From Akkermansia sp. (lineage in GTDB: Bacteria > Verrucomicrobiota > Verrucomicrobiia > Verrucomicrobiales > Akkermansiaceae), in the NCBI GenBank assembly GCA_030525455.1, contig JAUNER010000012.1, forward strand, positions 1 through 64,000: DNA of 64,000 nt, given 5' to 3'. Positions 25,845-35,616 of this stretch are shown piece after piece; position 1 is the first letter of the stretch, and each line of letters begins with the position of its first letter. The position numbers and the translations under genes were made by a program. Below the pieces are notes generated by a model. That model was not told the origin of the DNA. It saw only the letters and a list, made by a program, of their open reading frames with translations, and ran no database searches.

Positions 25845-27749
25845 CTAGGCTTTTTGTTTCAAATCAAGCAGCATCTGAGAATTACTCGGATACTTCTGAA
25901 GGAAATAAAGAAATCTCTCCATCGCCTCTACAGGTTTATACCCGGCAAAAGCTCGTCGGATAAGATTCATCTTATACAACCAAGCCTCGGGCATTATCAG
26001 TTCCTCACGACGAGTCCCCGATTTAATAATATCCACTGCCGGGAAAATATACTGTTCGGAAATTCGGCGATTAAGCACCAGTTCCATATTCCCCGTGCCT
26101 TTAAATTCTTGGAAGATAAGCTCATCCATACGGCTATTCGTCTCAATCAGAGCCGTAGCCACGATGGTCAAAGACCCGGCCTGGCGAGTATTTCGAGCAG
26201 CGGCAAACAAACGACGAGGTTCTTCCATCGCCTTTACATCCATACCACCGGACATCGTACGCCCCGTGCCAACAACAGAGTTGTTATAGGCACGAGCCAA
26301 TCGAGTAATCGAATCCATCAACACAAAGACATGCTTCCCGGCTTCTACCAATCGCTTCGCACGCTCAATGCACAATTCTGCAACTCGACAATGCTCATAA
26401 GGGCGACGGTCATTTGAAGATGCAAATATCTCCACCCCGGGCAATGCTCGCTTAAACTCTGTCACTTCCTCCGGGCGTTCATCCACCAAAAGTATCATTA
26501 GGTGGATATTGTCCGGATAATTTGTACAGATGGCCTCTGCCATGTGTTGCAATAAAGTAGTCTTACCCGTGCGAGGAGGGGCAACTATCAAGCCACGCTG
26601 ACCATAGCCAATCGGAGCAATCAAATCAATAGTGCGAGTTGTGTAGCGGTGAGAAACTGTTTCAAAAACAATTCTCTTATTAGGATTTACAGCCTTTAAT
26701 TCCTCAAAATGAGGATGTGCTAGGGCTACTTCTAAACTCTCATCATTAATGGTGAAAACCTCCTCGAGCACATAACCACGCTCTTGACGACGACCGCTCC
26801 CCTTAATCCAAATACCCGGACGCAAATGCAAGCGATTCAAAAGCTCCGTAGGTACTATAACAGCTTCCTGTGCCGCACAGTCGAAATTCGTTTGAGGAAC
26901 TCGCAAAAAGCCAAATCCCTTGGGTGTTATCTCTAGTACCCCCTCTAAATCCGTAGGTGGTCCTATAGGTTCATAATTCTTTTTACCAGGGTTTTCGCGT
27001 TGGAATCGTTCCTTTTTCTGAACAAATCCCTTACCGAATTTCCCTTCATTCTGGCGATTTTGACCAAATGACCGCTGATTATTATACTGGAACTTTTGAG
27101 GGCGTTTCTGACCGAAATCATTTTGTTGCCCCTGCTTAGGCACAAATCGCTGGCGCGTCACACGTTGCTTATGCTGAGCACCCAATTCATACTGAGCATC
27201 TCTGCTCATCACCGGCATTTCTAAATTCTGGTCTCCACTAAGTTCTCGTGCAGACTCAGAAGTAACTTCCCCTTTACGTATAGAAATACGGCGCACCACA
27301 GGGGGCGTTTTCTCAAACTTTTCCCTCTCCTGTTTATCAGCCTTAACTTCTACCGTAGGCTGGGGTTGAAGAACAGGTTCTACTTCCTTAGGCATTTCTG
27401 TACTCGGTAGTGGATTTTTACGAGGACGACCACGCCCACGCTTTACTACCACAGGGACCTCATCCGTAGTTCCTAAAGTTGGTTCAACGACAACAGGAAG
27501 GGACTCTTCTGTTACCTTAACCTTTTTAGGACGACCTACTTTTCTTTTTACCGGAGCAATCTCATCAGTAACGACCGTTTCTACTTCAAGAGGGGAAGAT
27601 TTTTCTCTCTTGCATACTCGTTTACGTACCACAGGATTCTCTGCAACCAAAGTAGCATCATCTGCTTCTGCCGTACGAGTCTTACGCACAACCCGCTTTT
27701 TTGGCGTCGGAGTTGGGGCCGACGTCATTTCATCTGAGGGATTAGACAT
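25845..27749 (-). CDS. rho: Transcription termination factor Rho with a long basic N-terminal extension
   Basis: Rho is the hexameric RNA helicase that ends transcription. The core from about residue 267 has the cold-shock-like RNA-binding region (PKGFGFLRVP) and the ATPase: Walker A LIVAPPRTGKTT at about 388-398, the LVDERPEEVTEF element and the RNA-loop RTMSGG-x-D. The first ~265 residues are an extra, basic, low-complexity region with two AT-hook-like cores, at 69-76 (RKVGRPKK) and 104-111 (RGRGRPRK), then an Asn/Gln/Arg-rich stretch. The usual Rho N-terminal helix bundle is not visible. It follows the YebC gene by 55 bp on the same strand. Confidence 0.94.
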   Translation of the reverse strand: MSNPSDEMTSAPTPTPKKRVVRKTRTAEADDATLVAENPVVRKRVCKREKSSPLEVETVVTDEIAPVKRKVGRPKKVKVTEESLPVVVEPTLGTTDEVPVVVKRGRGRPRKNPLPSTEMPKEVEPVLQPQPTVEVKADKQEREKFEKTPPVVRRISIRKGEVTSESARELSGDQNLEMPVMSRDAQYELGAQHKQRVTRQRFVPKQGQQNDFGQKRPQKFQYNNQRSFGQNRQNEGKFGKGFVQKKERFQRENPGKKNYEPIGPPTDLEGVLEITPKGFGFLRVPQTNFDCAAQEAVIVPTELLNRLHLRPGIWIKGSGRRQERGYVLEEVFTINDESLEVALAHPHFEELKAVNPNKRIVFETVSHRYTTRTIDLIAPIGYGQRGLIVAPPRTGKTTLLQHMAEAICTNYPDNIHLMILLVDERPEEVTEFKRALPGVEIFASSNDRRPYEHCRVAELCIERAKRLVEAGKHVFVLMDSITRLARAYNNSVVGTGRTMSGGMDVKAMEEPRRLFAAARNTRQAGSLTIVATALIETNSRMDELIFQEFKGTGNMELVLNRRISEQYIFPAVDIIKSGTRREELIMPEAWLYKMNLIRRAFAGYKPVEAMERFLYFLQKYPSNSQMLLDLKQKA

Positions 27750-27804
27750 GTTAGAAATTAGTTAATTTGGCTTTTCAGCCAAGTGAAGAAAGACAACTCT
27801 GTAC

Positions 27805-28557
27805 TTAGAGTTGTTCGAGGATGTCTTCTGCAACGTCAAAATTCGTAAATACGTTTAGTGCATCATCATAATCATCAAGCACTTCAAACAAACGCATAGC
27901 AGCCTTTGCCGTTTCTACATCATTGATAACTGTGGCATTCGGTGCTACAGAAATCAACTTCATCGACGTGACCATGTGCCCGGCTTCTCTCAATGCCACA
28001 CACACATTATTCAAATCTGTCGGAGATGTAACAAAAACCCATTCATTATCAGCATCACCTTCTTCCACATCGTCTGCACCACATTCCAAGGCTAAATCCA
28101 TCGCAGTGTCTTCTGTTAACCCTTCAGACATAATGCGAGCTTCACCCTTACGTTCAAACTGATACGCCACAGAGCCGGGAGTACCTATAGAACCGCCATT
28201 CTTTGTAAATAATGTTCTCAATTCGGAGTTTGAGCGATTTGTATTATCCGTAGCCACTTCTACCAAGAATGCCGTACCACCGGGGCCATAGCCTTCGTAT
28301 GTAATTTCCTGGATAATTGCACCGCCTAATTCACCCGTGCCTTTCTTGATAGCACGTTCGATGTTTTCCTTAGGAGTGGACACAGCCTTTGCACCATCAA
28401 TGGCCGCACGTAATCGTGGGTTCAAATCCGGGTCGCCACCACCGCTTTTTGCGGCAAGCATGATTTCATGAGCAAATCGAGCAAATACCTTACCCTTCTT
28501 GGCGTCTTCTTTTGCCTTTACGTGCTTAATCTTTGACCATTTATTGTGACCTGACAT
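27805..28557 (-). CDS. YebC/PmpR family DNA-binding regulator
   Basis: The 250-residue product starts with MSGHNKWSKIKHVKAKEDAKKGK, the highly conserved YebC N-terminus, and continues with GGDPDLNPRLRAAI, ENIERAIKKGTG and a central EITYEGYGPGG motif. Length matches the family of two-domain transcription or translation regulators. It is probably in one transcript with rho. Confidence 0.93.
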   Translation of the reverse strand: MSGHNKWSKIKHVKAKEDAKKGKVFARFAHEIMLAAKSGGGDPDLNPRLRAAIDGAKAVSTPKENIERAIKKGTGELGGAIIQEITYEGYGPGGTAFLVEVATDNTNRSNSELRTLFTKNGGSIGTPGSVAYQFERKGEARIMSEGLTEDTAMDLALECGADDVEEGDADNEWVFVTSPTDLNNVCVALREAGHMVTSMKLISVAPNATVINDVETAKAAMRLFEVLDDYDDALNVFTNFDVAEDILEQL

Positions 28558-28978
28558 AGTCGTGAATGAATGATTATTAAATAAAAACGAGTCAAAACTT
28601 CCAAGCGGACTTCCCTTATCTTTCCTATTGAAAACTGATTCTGCTCATCAATCAGAAAATCCAGAAATGACTTCTACATCTGCGTAGTTCATCAATTTAT
28701 TCTGCCGGGAATCTCTCCAAATCTGATTCGTACATCAGCGAGTCACCCACTTGCAGTTATGCTCAACTCCGCATAGAGTACCGAATTATCATCCTTTTGC
28801 AATACTTTTTTAGGTCACACACCCCACGCTAGAATTATAACGAATTAATCGAGTCAAATAGATTATTTTTCCGGTTAATTTCGTTTGCTTATCGAGAAAT
28901 AATTACCCCTGTTTGAAAAATAGCTTCTGCTTCAATGAACAAAATTCTACAGAAAGAACTTGAGTTGTCCTTATCCAT
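28558..28978. other. Non-coding spacer upstream of the YebC gene
   Basis: No gene is supported in these 421 bp. The DNA is AT-rich. A perfect TATAAT on the minus strand at 28834-28839 is a candidate -10 box for the yebC-rho transcript, but no clear -35 partner was found. No repeat copies were seen. Confidence 0.5.
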
Positions 28979-29983
28979 TCACTCTCCCTTATATATATTT
29001 CGCCATAGATTTCGTACAGATTGGCACAAGTAGTTTACTCCCATCGAAAAGAAAATGCAGCCTACATATACAATCAATGCGGTCACTAATTTCACATTAA
29101 TTTCTAAATGAAAACTCAAAAATCCTATAAAAGCACCCAGAAACATATGAAAATAATAAATATTCGAACTATGATTCTTCCCTATATTCGCCAATAACGA
29201 AAGCTTCTCGTTAGCCAGATTTTTACACACTAAAACTAAACATACTGCCATAGGTAGTGTAAATAAATAATAACTCGGTGTTTCAATACAAAAACTTTTT
29301 AACACAAAATATTCTATATATGATAATAACATAAAAATCACAACCCACAACTCCACCTTTACATTCTTAAAATACAGTTCATGTTTTCTTAATAAATAAC
29401 CTACACTCATGCACGGCAATGCTACAGTAAGCCAATTTAATCTAATACACTGAGGTAAATCATATTCTCCTGCATCAAAAATAAAATAATATTTACCTAA
29501 TAAAAGATTAAATAAAATAAAAAAGGAGAATACATAAATCACCTTATCAGAGAAAAATCTGCGACAAAAAATAAACACACACAATGCCTCCCACATTGCC
29601 GTTAAATACCATAAAGCCCCATTGACCGTATCACCTGTCACAAAAGAAATGCAAAATTTTTCACATATATCGGGCCACTCACCTCGTAATATCGCAACAG
29701 CAAAATAAAATACGTTAATTAAACAAGCAACTGTAAATATTTTTTTACACCATTTCCATGCACACGCTCTCTCTTTTATAGAATCACCGCCTTTGTATAA
29801 AAAAAACCCGCTTATAATATAAAAACAAGGCACTGCCGATACAAACAATGGCATCAAATCAGCCTTTCCGACTAATGGCAAATGAATACCAACCACCCAT
29901 AAAGCACATATCGCTTTTAATACATACAAACCTTGAAATTCTTCTCGCTTGTTAACACAACTCTTATCCTCTCCCGTATACAT
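28979..29983 (-). CDS. Acyltransferase family 3 (O-acyltransferase) membrane protein
   Basis: The 334-residue product (ATG at 29983; the upstream ATG at 30004 adds seven residues) has about ten membrane segments. The first motif FQGLYVLKAICALWVVGIHLP and the following PCFYIISGFFLYKGG correspond to the start of acyltransferase-3 proteins, in which the His is catalytic. Such proteins acetylate or succinylate surface polysaccharides or lipids. Its coding sequence is clearly more AT-rich than the surrounding genes, with many ATA and AAA codons, suggesting relatively recent acquisition. It stands alone between two non-coding spacers. Confidence 0.83.
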   Translation of the reverse strand: MYTGEDKSCVNKREEFQGLYVLKAICALWVVGIHLPLVGKADLMPLFVSAVPCFYIISGFFLYKGGDSIKERACAWKWCKKIFTVACLINVFYFAVAILRGEWPDICEKFCISFVTGDTVNGALWYLTAMWEALCVFIFCRRFFSDKVIYVFSFFILFNLLLGKYYFIFDAGEYDLPQCIRLNWLTVALPCMSVGYLLRKHELYFKNVKVELWVVIFMLLSYIEYFVLKSFCIETPSYYLFTLPMAVCLVLVCKNLANEKLSLLANIGKNHSSNIYYFHMFLGAFIGFLSFHLEINVKLVTALIVYVGCIFFSMGVNYLCQSVRNLWRNIYKGE

Positions 29984-30335
29984 TGCCACGGCACTATGCA
30001 GCATTTAGAATGCTGACATCATCGCTGAAAAGTTAAGCATTGATTTTTAGTCATTAATTTTTTCTTATATCCGAGAATCAAGCATTTTTCGAAAGTGCAA
30101 TTCTCATCTTTGTTTACAAAAACCATTAAAAGTCTTACTCTTTTAGAATAATAAGATTGACTCAGCATTCTAAATGCTGAACTTTGACAAAAAATCAATC
30201 ATCCTCCTGATTCAATTTTATTACAAAAATTGGCCGTATGCCGACATTTTTGAGGTAATGCAAAAAGAGCAGATTGCCAAGGGGGGATAAATTTAGTAGT
30301 TTAGTGGGCGAAAAAAACAACAGTCACGCACACAC
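29984..30335. repeat. Non-coding spacer with a pair of inverted palindromes
   Basis: Two copies of the palindrome CAGCATT-nnn-AATGCTG lie at 29999-30015 and 30163-30179. Their loops are reverse complements, so the copies form an inverted pair around about 150 bp. Short matching flanks (GCTGAA, ATTGATTTTT and its complement) extend the similarity. The first overlaps the start region of the acyltransferase gene. No gene or transposase is visible in the 352 bp. A possible weak promoter for the protease gene lies near 30274-30302. Confidence 0.6.
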
Positions 30336-33300
30336 ATGAAGCTGCTAACCTACCTATCACTTTGTAGTTCAGCTATTGCCGTAGCTGAAACCACACCGGA
30401 TTGGATGAGATACCCAATGGTATCACCGGACGGAACGGCCATCGCCTTTACATACCAAGGAGACATATACAGAGTGCCTGTACAAGGTGGGACAGCAAAG
30501 AGGCTGACAAGTCATCCGGCTTATGACTCCATGCCGATATGGTCGCATGACAGCAAGAAAATTGCTTTTAGTAGCAATAGAAATGGCAACTTTGACGTGT
30601 ATGTAATGGAAGCCGAAGGAGGGATGCCCCAAAGGGTAACAACACACTCCGGTAAAGAACAGCCCTATTGTTTTAGCAGAGATAATAAGGAAATCTATTT
30701 TGGGGCAGCAACAGAAAAATCCGCAACAAACGTACAGTTCCCCCACCGCTCATCAAAAGAACTCTACCGAGTAGACCTCAATGGCGGCAGACCCGTACAA
30801 GTGCTCTCGAATACTGCAGAAAATGCAGTGATAAGCAAAGATGAGAAAACCCTACTCTATAACGACAACAAAGGTCCGGAAAGCGAATGGAGAAAACACC
30901 ATACATCGTCTATTGCCAGAGACGTATGGGCCTACGACACAACAACCGGGAAACACACAAAACTGACAACATTCGCCGGAGAAGACCGCAACCCGGTATT
31001 TACCAATGATGGTAAACACGTCTACTATCTAAGTGAGCAAAAAGGAAGCTTTAACGTCTGGCAAATGGAACTGGCCAAGCCCGCCAACACCAAACAAATA
31101 TCATTTTTCCAAACCCATCCGGTACGCTTCTTATCCTCGGCAAACGATGGGACATTATGCTACGGCTATAATGGGCAAATATACACCCAAAAACCAGGCA
31201 AAGAGCCGAAAAAAATCAACATCAATATAGCTTCTGATGTATTAGTTACAGAGAAACAACGGCTCCGAGTACCAATGACAAATGGCATTGCCTCACCAGA
31301 CGGCAAACAAATTGCTTTTACTTATCGTGGTGATATTTTTATAACAGCAACTGATTATGCAACCACCAAGCAAATCACTTCTACTCCGGAAATAGAAGAA
31401 ACCCCTACTTTTTCAGCAGATGGCAGAAGCATAGCCTATGCCGCCTGTCGTAATGGAATATGGAACATTTATAGTACAAGCATCGTACGTAAAGATGATC
31501 CCAACTTTGCAAACTCCACACTGCTGGAAGAAAAAGCCCTCATCGCAGATAACGAACACGAAAGGACCCAACCACAATATTCACCTGATGGTAAGGAACT
31601 TGCCTTTTATCAAGACAGAAGCAAATTAATGGTTCTCAATCTTGAATCCGGCAAAGTACGACAAATTACAGATGGCTCAACGGTCTACAACACAGACCGT
31701 CAAACAAACTACACATGGTCACCGGACAGCCAATGGATAGCCTTCTCTCACGTCAGCAACAAACACGACCCCTACTACGACGTAGCAATCGTCAATGCAC
31801 AAGGGGGTGAAATCACGCACATCACACAGTCCGGCTACTTTGACCACAGCCCACGTTGGAACATGGACGGGAATGCACTGATATTCGCCACAGAGCGATA
31901 TGGTATGAGAAGTCACGCTTCATGGGGGTCACAATTTGACATCATGATGGTATTTATGAACCAAGAGGCAATGGATAAATACTACATGACCAAAGAAGAA
32001 CGAGAACTAGCTGATGCCGCCAAGAAAAAAGCCGAAGAAGAAGCAAAAAAAGCAGCTGACGAAAAGGCAAAAGAAAAAGCCAAATCTGAAACAAAAGATA
32101 AAGCTGAAACAAAAGCCGACGAAGCTAAAAAAGAGAAAGAAGAAAAGCCCAAAGAAGAGAAAAAGCTCATCAAGGTCGAATTAAAAGGGATAGAAGACAG
32201 AATTGTACGACTCACCCCAACATCAACCAACCTCAATGAAGCCATACTCAACAAAGACGGCACAGCACTATACTACATCTGTGCTTTCCAAAAAGGACAT
32301 GACCTATGGAAACTAGACTTACTCGACCGCTCCATGAGAATTCTCAAACATGAAGTTGGGCCTAGCTCCATGATGTGGGACAACAAACACGACACCCTCT
32401 TCATACTGGGCACAAACCCCATGAAATTTGAAGAAGCAAAAAACCACTTCACCTTACTCAGTGCTTATGCAGATATGGCACTCGACAAATCTGCTGAACG
32501 AGAAGCTATGTTTAACTACGTGTATAGAGAAATCAAACGACGTTTCTATGTCACCGACCTACACGGAGTGAACTGGGAAGAAATGCGAGCTAATTACGCA
32601 AAATTCCTACCACACATCAACAATAGCTATGACTTTGCAGAAATGGTGAGCGAACTGCTCGGTGAATTAAATGTTTCACACACAGGGTGCTATTATCGCG
32701 CCCCATACTCACCGAATGCAGATGCCACAGCAGAATTAGGTTTATTCTACGACCACACATACACCGGAGATGGACTGAAAGTGACAGAAGTCCTTGAAGG
32801 AGGACCACTCGACAAAGCACACATAGACATCAAGCCCGGCGACATCATCACAGCCATCAATGGCACAAAAATCACAGCAGGGAAAGACTATTACCCGCTA
32901 CTCAACCACACAGCCGGACGCCGCACCCTCATCTCACGCACACGGAGCGAAGGAGACAAGAGCATTTCTACAGACATTATCGTCAAACCTGTAACTAAGA
33001 ACACTATTGAAAATCTACTCTACAAACGCTGGATTAAACGCAGTGAAGAAACAGTAGACAAACTCTCTAATGGTCGATTAGGTTATGTACACATCAAATC
33101 CATGACAGACGATAGCTTCCGAAGTGTATATGCAGATGTACTCGGGAAATTCTATAACAAAGACGGCATCGTTATCGACACTCGCTTTAATGGTGGGGGC
33201 AGACTACATGAAGATTTAGAAACATTCTTTAGTGGAGAAAAATATCTTACCCAAGTCATTCGCGGCAAAGAATCATGTGACATGCCTAGCCGTCGTTGGA

Positions 33301-33647
33301 ATCGGGCATCCATCATGATTACCGGTGAAGCAAATTACTCCAATGCACATGGTACACCATGGGTTTACCGCTATAAAAAAATGGGCACAATCGTTGGCAT
33401 GCCAGTACCGGGAACCATGACTAGTGTCTGTTGGGAAGATATGCAAGACCCATCCATTGTGTTTGGTATACCAATTGTTGGTTATCGCTTAGCCGATGGG
33501 AGCTACCTCGAAAACAAACAACTCGAACCGGATGTAAAAATTGCCAACACACCGGAAAAAATTGAAGCCGGCACGGATGAACAGTTAGAAAAAGCAGTAA
33601 AAGTTCTACTTCAAGAAATTGATACCAAATCTACAAAAGCAAAGTAG
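30336..33647 (+). CDS. Tricorn-type S41 protease, exported
   Basis: The 1103-residue product matches the Tricorn protease layout: two beta-propellers built from WD40-like/TolB-like blades (repeated S-DG-x-IAF and W-S-DSK-IAF patterns), a core domain, a PDZ domain with GGPLDKAHIDIKPGDII, and the S41 catalytic domain. The catalytic Ser-His pair is in VSHTG (Ser781, His782) and the candidate nucleophile is Ser1002 in NYSNAH; IDTRFNGGG precedes it. Residues 1-17 form a signal peptide, unlike the cytosolic archaeal enzyme. A Lys/Glu/Ala-rich stretch at about 548-613 is inserted between the propellers and the core. It is followed after 2 bp by an exported ankyrin-type protein. Confidence 0.88.
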   Translation: MKLLTYLSLCSSAIAVAETTPDWMRYPMVSPDGTAIAFTYQGDIYRVPVQGGTAKRLTSHPAYDSMPIWSHDSKKIAFSSNRNGNFDVYVMEAEGGMPQRVTTHSGKEQPYCFSRDNKEIYFGAATEKSATNVQFPHRSSKELYRVDLNGGRPVQVLSNTAENAVISKDEKTLLYNDNKGPESEWRKHHTSSIARDVWAYDTTTGKHTKLTTFAGEDRNPVFTNDGKHVYYLSEQKGSFNVWQMELAKPANTKQISFFQTHPVRFLSSANDGTLCYGYNGQIYTQKPGKEPKKININIASDVLVTEKQRLRVPMTNGIASPDGKQIAFTYRGDIFITATDYATTKQITSTPEIEETPTFSADGRSIAYAACRNGIWNIYSTSIVRKDDPNFANSTLLEEKALIADNEHERTQPQYSPDGKELAFYQDRSKLMVLNLESGKVRQITDGSTVYNTDRQTNYTWSPDSQWIAFSHVSNKHDPYYDVAIVNAQGGEITHITQSGYFDHSPRWNMDGNALIFATERYGMRSHASWGSQFDIMMVFMNQEAMDKYYMTKEERELADAAKKKAEEEAKKAADEKAKEKAKSETKDKAETKADEAKKEKEEKPKEEKKLIKVELKGIEDRIVRLTPTSTNLNEAILNKDGTALYYICAFQKGHDLWKLDLLDRSMRILKHEVGPSSMMWDNKHDTLFILGTNPMKFEEAKNHFTLLSAYADMALDKSAEREAMFNYVYREIKRRFYVTDLHGVNWEEMRANYAKFLPHINNSYDFAEMVSELLGELNVSHTGCYYRAPYSPNADATAELGLFYDHTYTGDGLKVTEVLEGGPLDKAHIDIKPGDIITAINGTKITAGKDYYPLLNHTAGRRTLISRTRSEGDKSISTDIIVKPVTKNTIENLLYKRWIKRSEETVDKLSNGRLGYVHIKSMTDDSFRSVYADVLGKFYNKDGIVIDTRFNGGGRLHEDLETFFSGEKYLTQVIRGKESCDMPSRRWNRASIMITGEANYSNAHGTPWVYRYKKMGTIVGMPVPGTMTSVCWEDMQDPSIVFGIPIVGYRLADGSYLENKQLEPDVKIANTPEKIEAGTDEQLEKAVKVLLQEIDTKSTKAK

Positions 33648-33649
33648 TC

Positions 33650-35086
33650 ATGATTAGAGGCAGATTCTTCATTTCATTATTTACCCTTGTCGGCTTCACA
33701 CTAGTGGAGCCCACATGGGCAACCCAAGAATCTGCCAATAACTACCTACTCCCGGAAGGCTCATTAAAAGCATTTGCTGAATATTTGCCGGCACTACAAG
33801 GTAAACCAAGTGTGCAAGTTGATGAATACAAAATCATCACCAAGTTACAACAAGAGCTACTTACAGCCCTAAAAAATGGCAATGACGAGCTCGCCACCCA
33901 TAAAGCACAGCAACTAGAAACCTACCGGGCAGAGCAACTCAATAAAATCTATGCACCTGCAGTAGCTTGGTTATTTAGCCAAGGAGAATACCTAAGAATA
34001 CAATCAAGGCGATACAGTTCTGAAATTGATGATACAGATAGAATTATTCTACACTATCAGGCACAAACACACGCTAACTGGCTAGAGTATTTCCAAGCAG
34101 AAGTAGATGCCTACCAAGCTAGACTCACCTCATCAAAAAAATTCACAAAAAAAAGAATTACCACACTCGTAGCCATCTACAAAGCCCGATTATACAATGA
34201 CCGAGCAAAAGCCATCACCCATACAGCATGTACCAGCCAAGCTTGGCATCTCGTAGAAGCGACCCCGGTAAATCCCGGCTACCAAGAAAAAAGCGACAGT
34301 CTCCAAAAACTCGAACAAACAATATGTAACACAGAGTACCCCGGCATCAAAGAAGCCCTTAACGACTACTTTGTTTATTGGGAAAATAAGCTTAAAAATT
34401 ACCAATTAAAAAGCAGTCAGAATGCCGAGGCTCACATAAAAAGCAAAATCGACAACACCCATCATTTATTTAACAGCTACATCAGCAATTCAACCGATGG
34501 TGAAATTGCACCAACAAGTCAATTTTGGAGTACAGGAATGGGAATTTACCAAAGTGCACAAATGACATGGCTCATTCGCCAATACTTTGCCTTACAACAA
34601 ATACCACTAGGTAGCCCAACAATTCAGCAAATCGACCCCTTTACTCTGCCGCCCAGAAATTGTCCAAGTTTCGGGTTAGCCATTATGGAAACAATAAACA
34701 AAGCACCGGATCTGCATCAAAACCTCAATCAGCTAAGAAAAAACTTTTTCAGCTCCATCGGCAATTTATTTTGGGACACAGCCTACTTGATGGTCAAACA
34801 TAATGAACCGGCCCAACTACGGATGCTACTAGAACGAACTCGAATCACACCACGCCCGCCAATACCGGAAGGAATTGACCAACACCCGCTATGCTTAGCT
34901 ATTTGCGAAAATAAAATAGAAATCGTCCGCATCTTGGCAAAAGTCCCTGAACTTATCAATTTACGCAATGAAGATGGCAACACACCGCTAGACATTGCCA
35001 TCAAACTTAACAATAAAGCCATTATTGCTATCCTAAGAGCACACCTTGCCAACACCTCAGACGAACTTGGCACACCGGATATTTAA
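33650..35086 (+). CDS. Exported protein with C-terminal ankyrin repeats
   Basis: The 478-residue product has a signal peptide (about residues 1-25, ending at TWA), a long helix-rich region with Tyr and Gln, and two ankyrin-type repeats at about 411-470 (PLCLAICENKIEIVRIL and GNTPLDIAIKLNNKAIIAIL). I do not recognise the middle part. It starts 2 bp after the Tricorn-like protease stop, so it is translationally coupled and may work with that protease. No enzymatic motif. Confidence 0.75.
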   Translation: MIRGRFFISLFTLVGFTLVEPTWATQESANNYLLPEGSLKAFAEYLPALQGKPSVQVDEYKIITKLQQELLTALKNGNDELATHKAQQLETYRAEQLNKIYAPAVAWLFSQGEYLRIQSRRYSSEIDDTDRIILHYQAQTHANWLEYFQAEVDAYQARLTSSKKFTKKRITTLVAIYKARLYNDRAKAITHTACTSQAWHLVEATPVNPGYQEKSDSLQKLEQTICNTEYPGIKEALNDYFVYWENKLKNYQLKSSQNAEAHIKSKIDNTHHLFNSYISNSTDGEIAPTSQFWSTGMGIYQSAQMTWLIRQYFALQQIPLGSPTIQQIDPFTLPPRNCPSFGLAIMETINKAPDLHQNLNQLRKNFFSSIGNLFWDTAYLMVKHNEPAQLRMLLERTRITPRPPIPEGIDQHPLCLAICENKIEIVRILAKVPELINLRNEDGNTPLDIAIKLNNKAIIAILRAHLANTSDELGTPDI

Positions 35087-35097
35087 GATACACCTAA

Positions 35098-35505
35098 TTA
35101 TCCGGCAATTTTTTTTGATTCCAAAAACGATTTCATACGAACATCCGCTCTACTAACAGGTCGCACAAATACCCGCCATTTACCATCCTTCCCCTTAGTA
35201 GACAATTCAGTTTTATAAGGTCCCAATTTAGCAGAAAAATCCTGCCCTTTTAATTCTAGTGGTTTTGATGACAAGTTTATCTGTTTAGACACAGGAGCAA
35301 GCTCTAATGGTTCACTCAACGAACGATACCATAAAACAAGCTCCTGCCGAGCCAACTCATCATCGGGATAAGCATAATCCTGAGTACCCGAATTAATTTT
35401 CACATAACTTGGCTCCGGGAAAACATTTTGGAACGAATCACCCGAACAAGCCGTAGCCACTAATCCACCAATCACAACACTCATCATTTCCAAAATTTTA
35501 TTCAT
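35098..35505 (-). CDS. Lipoprotein of unknown function
   Basis: The 135-residue product has an N-terminal hydrophobic segment ending in a lipobox-like VATAC at about residues 16-20, giving a lipid-anchored mature protein. The remaining ~115 residues are hydrophilic with no recognised domain. It is convergent with the ankyrin-containing gene (11 bp between the stops) and divergent from ruvB. Confidence 0.65.
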   Translation of the reverse strand: MNKILEMMSVVIGGLVATACSGDSFQNVFPEPSYVKINSGTQDYAYPDDELARQELVLWYRSLSEPLELAPVSKQINLSSKPLELKGQDFSAKLGPYKTELSTKGKDGKWRVFVRPVSRADVRMKSFLESKKIAG

Positions 35506-35616
35506 ACAGAAATGACTTTAAAACAAATCCCACTGTTCACATAATGTCTATCTTTCACATACTTGGCGTATTTACAACTTGACGAAATGGAGAAATATAG
35601 GTTTGCTGTAAGGCAC

